Origin: Cognaticolwellia aestuarii
GTDB taxonomy: Bacteria > Pseudomonadota > Gammaproteobacteria > Enterobacterales > Alteromonadaceae
DNA length: 64,000 nt
NCBI RefSeq assembly: GCF_002000025.1
Contig: NZ_MUZV01000001.1
Span: forward strand, 248,001 to 312,000
Reading direction: 5' to 3'
Below, in pieces: positions 10,901 to 18,572 of this stretch. The notes below the pieces were generated by a model. That model made no database searches and was not told where the DNA came from. It saw only the letters and a program-made list of their open reading frames with translations. Numbering within the stretch: position 1 is the stretch's first letter; every line of letters starts with the position of its first letter. The position numbers and the translations under genes are program-made.

Positions 10901-12411
10901 AGATCTAAACCGTTACTTTGATAATTATATATTTGATTAATTTGTGTTTGGCCAATAACACCATCAAAAATAACCAGCTCATCCATTAGGCCATTAAAAG
11001 CCTGGGAAGAATCAAAACGATTACCAACACTATCCTGCTCTTGCCCCAAAATCAGACTTTCTACACTCCGCGGGCTTGTTGTTAAAGCTATACACCCTTG
11101 AGCAATACTATCAATAAATAGACAACTCTGATTATCACCATGTGTCCAAACTAGGTGACGCCAAGTGTCTCCTGCAATCGAAGAGGTAGTTAAAGTGCTA
11201 ATCGGCCTATCTTTTAGATATGGCCTAAAGCTTGTGTCACGCGTAAACCACATCAATAGTTCATTATGGCTGCCTGATGTGGCGCCAGATAGAATACTCT
11301 GATTACTAGTTTTAGCCGTTTTCAGCCAAAGTGAAATACTAAACTCGCTTTTATTATGTAAAACATCTTTATCAATTACGACATAGTCTTGAGTACCTGT
11401 TGTAGATAAATCAAGTGCTTGACACACCTTACCTTCTACCGTTTGTGCTGATCGCGCTGTGCTATGAAACTCGCCAATACTGTCTTTAACTTCGCCAGCA
11501 ACATTAGCATATTCTCTTTCGTCGAACTTAAAGTTAGCAATGGCGGTAACAGGAATAGCTTTCTGACAAAACTCACCAAAATCAGCCGTAAAAACATCGC
11601 TATCGTAAGTCAAAATAGAGTCAGAGTTTACGGTAAACTTCTCTCCTGAGGTCACCCCATGTAAGAAACTTGCCGATGTAAAAGTAATATCCTTAGCATA
11701 CAGAGCGCCTGAAAAGGTCACTCCGCTATTTAGCGTTACATCCCCATTAACATGCATCACGAGTTTACTTACATCACCGGATATATTTTTACCGCTTGAG
11801 TTAACCATAGTTGCGGCAGTAAATAATACTCCTGAGTCAATATAAACAACGGCAGTGCCCGCACCGACGACGTTGATTTCGACACTTGACGCTACCGAAA
11901 ATTGACCAAAATAATAGGTTTTTCCTGCAGACAAGTTAAGTGTGTTGTTAAAGCCTAAAGATAAGTTCTCAAAAAAATAAACATCATGGTTAGCACTAAA
12001 ATTAAGTACTGCATCGGAGTTAGCGGTTATTTGATCATAATTATTGACACTTGTGGTGCCAAAAGTCGTTATTTGATTGCTCGGTGGACTATAGTCAATG
12101 GTGCCACTACCGCGTAAAAAATCGGCATTAACCTCTAGTGAAGCTTGACCAGAAGCCATGCAATTAGCCGTCGAACAACTGTTAATGTTCGAACCTAAGT
12201 TATGACTAATTTGAAAAGTCGACAATACGGTATCAGGGTTATTGATAAGGCGTGCATTGTAACCAAAATCAACACTACTGGTGTTTGCGCTAGCGCCATG
12301 AGAAGCAATAACATCAGGAAATACAGCTTGACATTCAGCGGCCAAAACAGGAGCTGAAAAAGCGCTATAAATCAGCATAAACAAAGCAGTAAAATATTTA
12401 AATTTACACAT
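7954..12411 (-). CDS. mshQ: MSHA biogenesis protein MshQ, very large secreted putative adhesin
   Basis: 1485 residues with an N-terminal signal peptide (about residues 1-24, cleavage after VLA). Residues about 30-280 look like a beta-helical region. Two LamG/concanavalin-like domains follow at about 290-500 and 515-729, each with the pattern of a Phe-rich first strand, a central trp-his motif (TWRHLVWTHG; NWYHVAITYE) and a final LIDE or LMDE strand. From about 735 to the end is the cysteine-containing C-terminal region found in MshQ proteins (DUF6701 type). It is the last msh gene, as in Vibrio and Shewanella. Its size, secretion signal and carbohydrate-binding-like folds suggest a pilus-associated adhesin, which is inference. 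ATG at 12411 has GAAGG upstream. A 245-bp gap separates it from mshP. Confidence 0.9.
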   Translation of the reverse strand: MCKFKYFTALFMLIYSAFSAPVLAAECQAVFPDVIASHGASANTSSVDFGYNARLINNPDTVLSTFQISHNLGSNINSCSTANCMASGQASLEVNADFLRGSGTIDYSPPSNQITTFGTTSVNNYDQITANSDAVLNFSANHDVYFFENLSLGFNNTLNLSAGKTYYFGQFSVASSVEINVVGAGTAVVYIDSGVLFTAATMVNSSGKNISGDVSKLVMHVNGDVTLNSGVTFSGALYAKDITFTSASFLHGVTSGEKFTVNSDSILTYDSDVFTADFGEFCQKAIPVTAIANFKFDEREYANVAGEVKDSIGEFHSTARSAQTVEGKVCQALDLSTTGTQDYVVIDKDVLHNKSEFSISLWLKTAKTSNQSILSGATSGSHNELLMWFTRDTSFRPYLKDRPISTLTTSSIAGDTWRHLVWTHGDNQSCLFIDSIAQGCIALTTSPRSVESLILGQEQDSVGNRFDSSQAFNGLMDELVIFDGVIGQTQINQIYNYQSNGLDLDGESIICDSELIAQFSMESLSWNGSPDEVIDETGNFNGQAFNGLTTNSATSALTGNPGTCSYGEFDGIDDYIQIDDDGTSDFPLDLQKTLTVSVWINPKSLPSSGLKTIVSKDENYEFHLQPSGEINWWWQTSSFSTSGAGITAGNWYHVAITYESGKQVIYINGVEKGSSAVTGDLILNNDPLQIGQDQRISSRFFSGLIDEVHIFKGALSAAEINKIYAKRHPCAEPVIHHYEIVHDGNGLTCAAEQITLKACTNSECASNSDLSTEAVSLNFTVISPTDGRIIKASPTFTGSTSFTFNHTTAETLTLSVDDVSVNASHAFECSGVGDSCNMGFENAGFRFLSSNDNNETIAHQISGKEFADTLKLQAVKSNNGVCEGLFSGDVTVSLSQENITPDLNFNPGLAFQTGDKNIAKYPQFSNDVTLAFDAESTATIVKPQYLDAGQIRLHAKYANDDIAIVGSSNSFWVKPDKFVINSTASYNATADSTFVAGKDFTFHVRALNENGDITQNYRQSDGALKLKVTRVVPALAGTINGQFTHLDNTSIESDTGFQPVILTNFSDGDKGQSVFNGGRYNEVGVINVELQDSNYGGLSGSTGLVSANTLTMGRFIPAYFKQTVSTKGKLDAYHSDADSGRCEIANWTYTGQRTTDNKGTIGYSLAPTIAITAYNAQNEITENYTLGAAENSMRLLATGVDITLPDHDDEQLRVNDEDLTVDENAANFVEITAFMEPGKLEFSVNDEGALVAGQMLYTFSDNDHFSYDRDETSFLKPFSAKIPFVPQQITDQDGVTLQINPANNEIAEAAIEKLVSTGVDIRFARMVLANAYGSENTRLRVPLSIEVYNGTNGKYDSENFAINSNESCLTASVEGKKSGTKYSGNMNIWDYRLIDIETDNIQVADTEASVSGVFIEGEQKQLFFSSPTKQGVLDFEYQMPAWLQFDWRNEDGKSDGPFDANPSATLSFGLYRGNDRIISWREVAN

Positions 12412-12619
12412 AATAACAACCTTCTATCTTAATACTTTACTAGCATGTTGATTGATATCAGCACTAATTGTTAACGTCGAGTAAAGTCACACTCTACACT
12501 AACTGAAATAAATTATATCGCATTAGCCAAGCTTTTTTATATCGCCTCCCCATGAAATACGTCACTTCAAAACGAGGAAAGCCAGTTTTTTCACCTGTCA
12601 ATAAGGCAATACACCAAGA

Positions 12620-12642
12620 CAGCTTGCATACTACTCAAGCTG
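12620..12642. repeat. Hairpin in the mshP-mshQ gap
   Basis: A perfect 7-bp inverted repeat (CAGCTTG and CAAGCTG, 9-base loop) lies about 15 bases beyond the mshP stop. No T-run follows on the minus strand, so it is not a classical intrinsic terminator. It could attenuate or stabilise the transcript between mshP and mshQ. Confidence 0.45.
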
Positions 12643-12656
12643 CGTAGAAACCACTT

Positions 12657-13127
12657 CTACATACTTCGAGCTTCCACTTCAATCACTCTCGAGGTAGTTT
12701 CACCAGCGATATTGCACTGTCCGACACTTGTAATGGTATAATAACGTACCCCATTATGAGTGAAGTCATCACATTTAATAGGGTCGACTATTTCACAAGC
12801 GTTAAAACCCTTTATTGTACTGATTATGGGTGGCTTATGGCTAACATCAGCACATGTATTTACTGCGCTGCTATTTAAACCCACAGGAAACAACTGTGCT
12901 AACTGCCATTGCACCCCCGTTTGGGCAGCGTTGTAGGCACGCGTTCCTAATACTTCAAACGCTAAATTTTCTTGACTAGAGTCCATCATTTTAACCAAAG
13001 CAGCGCCAAGTAATGACATCACAACAATAACAAAAATAGCAATAACTAACGAACTACCTCTACGCGGTCGATAATAGCCTAAGTTATGATGAAACAGTTG
13101 ATTCTTTAATTTACGGTTACGGGACAT
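12657..13127 (-). CDS. mshP: MSHA biogenesis protein MshP (PilX-like minor component)
   Basis: 156 residues from the ATG at 13127, which has AGGTG five bases upstream; the in-frame ATG at 13145 has no ribosome binding site. A basic N-terminus is followed by RRGSSLVIAIFVIVVMSLLGAAL (about residues 22-44), the hydrophobic helix typical of PilX/MshP proteins, then a pilin-like globular domain with paired cysteines. It is expected to be a minor pilus component of the inner membrane or tip. The start lies inside the end of mshO, so translation is coupled. Confidence 0.9.
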   Translation of the reverse strand: MSRNRKLKNQLFHHNLGYYRPRRGSSLVIAIFVIVVMSLLGAALVKMMDSSQENLAFEVLGTRAYNAAQTGVQWQLAQLFPVGLNSSAVNTCADVSHKPPIISTIKGFNACEIVDPIKCDDFTHNGVRYYTITSVGQCNIAGETTSRVIEVEARSM

Positions 13128-13926
13128 TAGGCACCTGAATTTCATGACTAAAATTTATTTCTTCATCATTTCTAACGAATTTAAAACGCACAATAACCAT
13201 AGCGTTTCTTTGTAACGTGCTAGGTAGGGTTTCGAACGGAACAACTCGACCCGCTGCTGAGAAGTTTTCTAGATCTTCAGCCATTAAAACACCACCGTTA
13301 TTCGGCTTACCATTAGTGTCATAGCCGTTATAGCCTTTATAGCGTCTAAGCTGTTCACTTTCAATACAATAACTCACGGGTTCGTCGATAAAGAACAGTC
13401 GCTTAGTCGGTGATTCAGCGACAAATAAAATATTATTGGTGAAATTAATCGTTGATGGTGTTTGTTTATCGCCAGCGTTATCTAGAGAAGAAAATTCAGC
13501 GACCACCCCCGGAGTTTTAGTATAAATATCGGCCGTATTTAATGCATATATCGAGACATACTTGGTTGTTGCTTGTAGCGAATCTTCTAGCATGAGTACT
13601 TCGATGCTATTGCTGGCCGCTTCCGGAGCTACGGGAATATCAACATAAATAACACTTTGGTCGATAGGGGTAAACTCTAAACATTGAGCATTATTGCCGA
13701 TAGTACGTATGCTATTGGGCAGTGCATTTCTGACTTCTCGACTAAGCCGCTCAAGCGAAAATCTCGCGGTTGAAATAAGTGCATCACGATCCGCTGCATC
13801 GGTATAACTTTGAGTGCCAAATCGTAAAAAACTCGTGATACTCGTGGCAACAATACCCAAAATAACGATCACTGTGACGAGCTCAACTAAAGTAAATCCC
13901 TTTGATTTAGCCGATAATAAGCGCAT
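13117..13926 (-). CDS. mshO: MSHA minor pseudopilin MshO
   Basis: 269 residues starting MRLLSAKSKG, followed by the prepilin signature FTLVELVTVIVILGIV with Glu at +5 after the processing glycine. The prepilin peptidase should cut after Gly10. Length and C-terminal beta-rich domain fit MshO, a PilW/GspJ-like minor subunit. Its ATG overlaps the mshD stop by one base (TAATG). Expected to sit in the priming complex at the pilus tip. Confidence 0.93.
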   Translation of the reverse strand: MRLLSAKSKGFTLVELVTVIVILGIVATSITSFLRFGTQSYTDAADRDALISTARFSLERLSREVRNALPNSIRTIGNNAQCLEFTPIDQSVIYVDIPVAPEAASNSIEVLMLEDSLQATTKYVSIYALNTADIYTKTPGVVAEFSSLDNAGDKQTPSTINFTNNILFVAESPTKRLFFIDEPVSYCIESEQLRRYKGYNGYDTNGKPNNGGVLMAEDLENFSAAGRVVPFETLPSTLQRNAMVIVRFKFVRNDEEINFSHEIQVPNVP

Positions 13927-14531
13927 TAAAAATTAGCCTTAAAGGCAGAAAAAACGAAGTCAAATTGCTGCGGCGTTGTTACCGTCACCGTGATCAACTT
14001 AGCCGTGTAATTATTTGCATTAGCGGTGACCCGATAGTTACTTTCGTTAGTCACACTAACTTTTACTTGAAAACCACGGTAAATATCTTTTAAAGGATCA
14101 CCGGCCCCTAGAGAACTCTCAATTTCATTAATGACTAAGTCATTATAATCGTCAACATCATCGAATAATGCCCTATCACCAGACTCTTCATTGCCTAAAT
14201 TTACTGAACATGCTCGTTCGCCATCTGTTACTTCAATGGCGCCATCATTGTTGATGTCATCGCCACAGCGGTATAAGCCGCCAGACATATCAGAGTTTTC
14301 ATCAAATGCTTTTGATAAAATCTCATTCATCATTGATTGGCCTAACTCAGCGGCTCTAATTTGATGAATTTGTTCTGCGCTTTGTTTAGACAAGGGATAA
14401 AGTAACGTTGTGAAAATTGCAAAAGATATTGATAGCACCACAATACCAATGACGGTTTCAATCAAGGTAAAGCCTCTCTGCAATTGCCGAGCATGAGCAA
14501 CACCTAGCAATGCACCATGATTAGCTAGCAT
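13926..14531 (-). CDS. mshD: MSHA minor pseudopilin MshD
   Basis: I choose the ATG at 14531 (201 residues, MLANHGALLGVAHARQLQRG then FTLIETVIGIVVLSISF). The open frame continues upstream to 14690, but that part lies wholly inside mshC and would bury the prepilin signal behind 53 extra residues. The chosen start gives a leader of about 20 residues before the cleavage glycine and overlaps the end of mshC slightly. Glu5 of the mature protein is present. Role by family: minor prepilin of the MSHA pilus. Confidence 0.9.
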   Translation of the reverse strand: MLANHGALLGVAHARQLQRGFTLIETVIGIVVLSISFAIFTTLLYPLSKQSAEQIHQIRAAELGQSMMNEILSKAFDENSDMSGGLYRCGDDINNDGAIEVTDGERACSVNLGNEESGDRALFDDVDDYNDLVINEIESSLGAGDPLKDIYRGFQVKVSVTNESNYRVTANANNYTAKLITVTVTTPQQFDFVFSAFKANF

Positions 14532-15000
14532 GAATATAGCCCTCTGACTCGATAATAACTTGTAATGCTTGCTCACCGGTAATGGTGATTTCGATTTTTC
14601 TATTGTTGCCATTAACGCTGGGCCGGCCCATAGCATCAAAAGCAAAAATAAGCCCTGCGGGACTAAAAGTAACGCTATCATCACTCGCAATTGTCACACT
14701 TGTAGCTCTTTGCTGTCTTGGGTCTGCATACTCTGCAATTGGGCTGCAAAGCACTTTTGTTAGCTGTTTAGTGGCTAACTGCACTTGATGACAAAACTTA
14801 TTGCTCGTGGCAGAGGGGGAATTAACTTGTTGCATCGCACGCGTTTGTATTAAGCGTAATTTGGCGATTATGTCAGTGCGATAAGCATATTCAGAAAAGC
14901 CATTTTTACTAAAAAATTTAGGCGTAACTGTAACAGCAAGAATACCTAAAACTATAATAACCAGAATAAGTTCTATTAAAGTAAACCCTTTTGAATTCAT
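14521..15000 (-). CDS. mshC: MSHA minor pseudopilin MshC
   Basis: 159 residues beginning MNSKG, then FTLIELILVIIVLGILAVTV, a short type IV prepilin leader with Glu5. The globular part includes two cysteines that probably form the C-terminal disulfide loop. It is the first gene after the 468-bp gap downstream of mshA, so it probably starts a separate transcript mshC-D-O-P. Expected to act as a minor subunit in pilus priming. Confidence 0.92.
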   Translation of the reverse strand: MNSKGFTLIELILVIIVLGILAVTVTPKFFSKNGFSEYAYRTDIIAKLRLIQTRAMQQVNSPSATSNKFCHQVQLATKQLTKVLCSPIAEYADPRQQRATSVTIASDDSVTFSPAGLIFAFDAMGRPSVNGNNRKIEITITGEQALQVIIESEGYIHAS

Positions 15001-15303
15001 CTACTACGACCTTTTATCTGTTTACCTTAGAAAACACAAGTAATCATAAATTATTATAACCGCTGTGCATAAATTCGAACATTTCAAACTAGGGAAAACA
15101 GCTTTCTGCGAAGCACACTCTGCTACGATAATTATAGGCTTAATCATTGTTGTACAAGTATATCTCAGCAGTTTTATAAAGCTAAGCGTTATCAGTTTCT
15201 TAAGTATTATGTGGCTTTAGCATTACATCTAGCTATATCTTTTGAGCCTTTTACCACCAGATTATCAATGTGTATGCTTTACTTACGTTGTTATTTTATC
15301 GTA

Positions 15304-15341
15304 GAGCGCTAAACTCTACATTGAGCGCTAAACTCTACATT
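15304..15341. repeat. 19-bp direct tandem repeat, two copies
   Basis: GAGCGCTAAACTCTACATT occurs at 15304-15322 and again, exactly, at 15323-15341. The first copy lies in an inverted repeat (GTAGAG at 15301-15306 with CTCTAC at 15314-15319). The position, upstream of mshC on the minus strand, would suit a duplicated regulator-binding site or replication slippage. Confidence 0.8.
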
Positions 15342-15424
15342 AGATTTGTAAGAACACATAGATCGATAGCAAATTAACATTCATGATTAAAAGATACTTA
15401 AGCCTAAAGCTAAAATATCGATAT

Positions 15425-15450
15425 AAAAAAGGAGAGCTTAGCCCCCCTTT
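15425..15450 (-). terminator. Intrinsic terminator downstream of mshA
   Basis: On the minus strand a 10-bp stem (AAAGGGGGGC with GCTCTCCTTT, two G-U pairs, TAA loop) is followed by six T residues. It lies 18 bases after the mshA stop. It would let most pilin mRNA stop here, with partial read-through into mshC. Confidence 0.75.
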
Positions 15451-15468
15451 AACTCATTCAACTCAATA

Positions 15469-15990
15469 TTAACAATCGTCTAATGAAGAACTGTCAATCA
15501 CTGGGCGTATGTCAACACCAGCTGAACGCGTATAAGTAAGTCGACAATTAGTCGTGTTCGATGCAGCAGAAACATGTTGAATTCTAGCTGGGTCACCGTT
15601 CGTTACTCTAAAGTCGCCCGTAGCACTTGAATCGATGTCCAACAAACCTAAAATACTACTGGCATTAGCAGTAGAGTCACCACTTCCGTTGCCTCTCCAC
15701 CTAGCCGCAGGATAACCATTATGGAGTCTATAAAATACTCCTTTAACCTCAACTGTTTGGTCACCAGATGTTTGACCATCGATGATTGCTTTAGCATGTA
15801 TAATACTCACAGCACTTACCATGCTGGTTTCAACACCTCTCATCACTGCAGCTTTTGCATCACCCGTTAAGTCAATAAACTTAGGCGCAGCAGTTGCCGC
15901 TAAAATACCCAAAATCACAATGACCACGACTAACTCAATGAGTGTAAAACCCTTTTGGCTACTAAAAGTGTTGCCTGTAAACTTATTCAT
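15469..15990 (-). CDS. mshA: MSHA major pilin MshA
   Basis: 173 residues. A 14-residue leader ending in KG is followed by FTLIELVVVIVILGILAATAAPKFIDLTGDAKAAV, the hallmark of MSHA major pilins. Two cysteines near the C-terminus (about residues 148 and 173) form the D-loop disulfide. The protein is the polymerised subunit of the mannose-sensitive haemagglutinin-type pilus used for surface attachment. The strong AAAGG ribosome binding site and the terminator directly downstream fit high expression. It lies 33 bp after mshB. Confidence 0.94.
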   Translation of the reverse strand: MNKFTGNTFSSQKGFTLIELVVVIVILGILAATAAPKFIDLTGDAKAAVMRGVETSMVSAVSIIHAKAIIDGQTSGDQTVEVKGVFYRLHNGYPAARWRGNGSGDSTANASSILGLLDIDSSATGDFRVTNGDPARIQHVSAASNTTNCRLTYTRSAGVDIRPVIDSSSLDDC

Positions 15991-16023
15991 AATATAAACC
16001 TTTTGTTTTTAACTTTTCTAGAA

Positions 16024-16644
16024 CTAATTATTGATATAAACCACGACTGAACTGTTTGCTGGCTGATAAGTAAAACTATTGGTATTGCCAGTATCTGTTG
16101 CTGTGCCTGGGTCTGTATAATTATCGCCACTTTTATCTAACGTTTCCTTTAAATAGAAGTGGCAGAGAGTTGTAGCACCTGAGCCTGATTTTGCTGCTAA
16201 GTAATCTATACCATTATCGTTATTCAAAGTTGTAATTGCGTCTGTTATACGCGGCGGTTGTTGGAAAATGTTTTGCCATATATCAACACAGTTAGCCGAT
16301 GTGAAGCCAGTGCCTAACCCTGCACCATTATTATTTCGTCCGGCAACTGATGAAACAACATAACCGGGTCTGATACCTGTAGCCTCAGTTGTTAATACTA
16401 AGTCTGCACCGTCGTAGCTAACAACATTACGGTTAGTGCCATCTGTAGGACGCCCTTCTGCTTCCCATTGTGCACGAGCTAATGAGATCGCAGTAGCAAA
16501 ACCGCCAGCCATGCCTTCAATGTTTGCTTGTTTTGCTTGATCAGTTAAGTCTAGGAATTTAGGGATTGCGGTAACCGCCAAAAACCCTAAGATCACAACA
16601 ACGATAACTAACTCTATAAGGGTAAAACCTGACTGTTTTCTCAT
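16024..16644 (-). CDS. mshB: MSHA pilin-like protein MshB
   Basis: 206 residues. A very short leader (MRKQSG) is followed by FTLIELVIVVVILGFLAVTAIPKFLDLTDQAKQANIEGMAGGFATAISLARAQWE. The conserved ARAQWE block and the position just upstream of mshA identify MshB. It is a second, probably minor, pilin. Cysteines at about 107 and 157 could pair. Start ATG has AGAGG upstream. The 146-bp gap before it (towards mshF) is a likely site for the pilin-operon promoter, as in Vibrio cholerae where the secretory and structural halves are transcribed separately. Confidence 0.92.
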   Translation of the reverse strand: MRKQSGFTLIELVIVVVILGFLAVTAIPKFLDLTDQAKQANIEGMAGGFATAISLARAQWEAEGRPTDGTNRNVVSYDGADLVLTTEATGIRPGYVVSSVAGRNNNGAGLGTGFTSANCVDIWQNIFQQPPRITDAITTLNNDNGIDYLAAKSGSGATTLCHFYLKETLDKSGDNYTDPGTATDTGNTNSFTYQPANSSVVVYINN

Positions 16645-16790
16645 AACAACCTCTTAATTATAATATCAACTTTGCTTTAATTTTATTCTAACAACGAAAT
16701 ACTAATAAAGTCACTTACTTAGTTACATTTCCATAAAAATTAGAATAAAACATCGTGTTTACGCTAATCCTGAGAACGAGCCAGTAGATT

Positions 16791-17297
16791 TTAGTGTCTT
16801 AATTGCACCTGACTGACTTTGCCATCATGGCGATAGTAAGTAAAATACTCACCACTGGATAAACTATATTGACAATAATTCATCTTCTCATATGTAGGAC
16901 CAACCAACACTGCCCCAATAGGTTGCTTCATATAAACTAAAGGTGATCCCATCACAAAATGCCAAATTTCTTGGCATGATAAATCTGAACTTCCAGCGTC
17001 AACCCAGCCTTTGCTATTAACAGGAACCTTTACCTCATTGCTACCATCGGCTAGCTGGTTACTAGCTTGAATCTTAACCAAATGTGGTTGTTTATCCATA
17101 AACCACTGTGCACGAATACCATTGACTCTTGCAGAAAAAACTTGCGCTATCGATTCGAAACCAGCACGGGTCAGTTGTCCTTGGTGTTTAAAAAAATAAA
17201 ATATAAAAGTCGCCATTAATAATGCTACCAGCACAACTACCATAAGAATTTCTGCTAGAGACTTTTCCTTTTTTTCAGCAACCTGTAATGATGTCAT
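16791..17297 (-). CDS. mshF: MSHA biogenesis protein MshF
   Basis: 168 residues with a cytoplasmic N-terminus, one membrane segment (about residues 15-34) and a periplasmic domain with the family block FESIAQVFSARVNGIRAQWFMDKQP. There is no prepilin cleavage motif. MshF closes the secretory half of the locus. Its precise function is unknown in the family; the VNGIRAQWF motif resembles the pilin ARAQWE region, suggesting a pilin-like platform protein. Confidence 0.85.
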   Translation of the reverse strand: MTSLQVAEKKEKSLAEILMVVVLVALLMATFIFYFFKHQGQLTRAGFESIAQVFSARVNGIRAQWFMDKQPHLVKIQASNQLADGSNEVKVPVNSKGWVDAGSSDLSCQEIWHFVMGSPLVYMKQPIGAVLVGPTYEKMNYCQYSLSSGEYFTYYRHDGKVSQVQLRH

Positions 17298-17322
17298 TGT
17301 TTTACCATATAAAGAAGTTCAT

Positions 17323-18561
17323 TTACTTACCTTGGAATGCTGACATCATATCCCACATAGGGGTAAAGATACCTAACGCTAATACCAAGACCATAACAGC
17401 GACAATTGCAACCATAATAGGCTCAATACGCGCTGTTAATGTACTAAGTTCATAGTCTACTTCTCGTTCATAATAATCACCAACTTCTGCCAGTAACTCA
17501 TCAACTCGCCCTGTTTCTTCACCGACAGCGACCATCTGTAACACTAAAGGAGTAAATAAGGTACTGGTAACCGCCGAGCGTAATAAACTTTCACCACTTT
17601 CAATACTACTACGCATGGCAATAATTTTTTCACGCATAAAAGTATTATCAACGGCATCAGCAACGAGTGTTAAGCCAGACGTCATTGGTACGCCAGCACG
17701 TAAAATAATGGCAAAGGTATGAGCAAAACGAGATAGAATTGAACGTTCAATAACCCCACCAACAACCGGTAATTTCAACTTGCGCCTGTCCCAACCGTAC
17801 ATCCCAGCAGGTGTTTTTAAGTAATACTTAATCGCAAAAAAGCCAACAACACTGGCGATCAACATATGCGGCCAATAGTTGAGAAAGAAGTTGGAGCTAG
17901 CAATCAGCATTTTAGTTGCCCAAGGTAAGTCAGCGCCGAGCTTACTAAACATATTTGCGAAGGTCGGAATTACAAAAATATTTAAAATAACTAACGCAGC
18001 AACAATGGCAATCAAAACAAAGCTAGGATAGCGTAAAGCGGTTTTAATGCGTTTACGGGTTTCTTGTTCACGCTCAAAATAGCTGGCAAGCTTTAGAAAT
18101 GCATCGTCGAGATTACCTGTATTCTCGCCAACATGGACCAGAGAAACAAACAAGGGCGTAAATATTTTGGGGTGCTGATGTAAAGCATTAGAAAGCGGAA
18201 AGCCACCCTCTAGTTGCGCAGAAATATCTGTTAATGCTGACTTTAACTTTACTGATGTACTTGATTCTGCCATGCCATTGATGGCTCTTAAAATAGGTAC
18301 ACCTGACTTAACCAAGGCATACATTTGCCGACAAAAAACAATTAAATCGTCCAAGGTAACTTGGTTAAAACCCAATAAATCACTAATATCAATATTTTTT
18401 GATGAAATGTCAGTGTCAGCCTGTTCAGCGCTTTCTATAGATATCGGAATAATACGTTTACGGGATAATTGCTCAGCAACCATAGCGGAATTGACCGCTT
18501 CGATAGCGCCTTTTACTTGGCTACCATTGGCATCTCGCCCAATATAATTAAATGCTGGCAT
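17323..18561 (-). CDS. mshG: MSHA inner-membrane platform protein MshG (PilC/GspF family)
   Basis: 412 residues with two GspF domains (about 70-195 and 275-400) and three membrane helices, the last ending ALGIFTPMWDMMSAFQGK. Conserved PilC/GspF blocks such as FCRQMYALVKSGVPILRAI and VAVGEETGRVDELL are visible. It couples the MshE ATPase to pilin assembly. It follows mshE by 11 bp. Confidence 0.96.
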   Translation of the reverse strand: MPAFNYIGRDANGSQVKGAIEAVNSAMVAEQLSRKRIIPISIESAEQADTDISSKNIDISDLLGFNQVTLDDLIVFCRQMYALVKSGVPILRAINGMAESSTSVKLKSALTDISAQLEGGFPLSNALHQHPKIFTPLFVSLVHVGENTGNLDDAFLKLASYFEREQETRKRIKTALRYPSFVLIAIVAALVILNIFVIPTFANMFSKLGADLPWATKMLIASSNFFLNYWPHMLIASVVGFFAIKYYLKTPAGMYGWDRRKLKLPVVGGVIERSILSRFAHTFAIILRAGVPMTSGLTLVADAVDNTFMREKIIAMRSSIESGESLLRSAVTSTLFTPLVLQMVAVGEETGRVDELLAEVGDYYEREVDYELSTLTARIEPIMVAIVAVMVLVLALGIFTPMWDMMSAFQGK

Positions 18562-18572
18562 AATATTATTGC

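Larger units (their letters stand above)
15001..15468. other. Intergenic region between mshA and mshC
   Basis: 468 bp without a plausible gene. It contains the mshA terminator (15425-15450), a 19-bp tandem duplication (15304-15341), and presumably the promoter for mshC-D-O-P. I see no small ORF with a good ribosome binding site. Confidence 0.6.

Noticed and set aside
14531-14690. Longer mshD start with a hydrophobic N-terminus
   Set aside because: The extra 53 residues lie entirely inside mshC in another frame and bury the prepilin leader.
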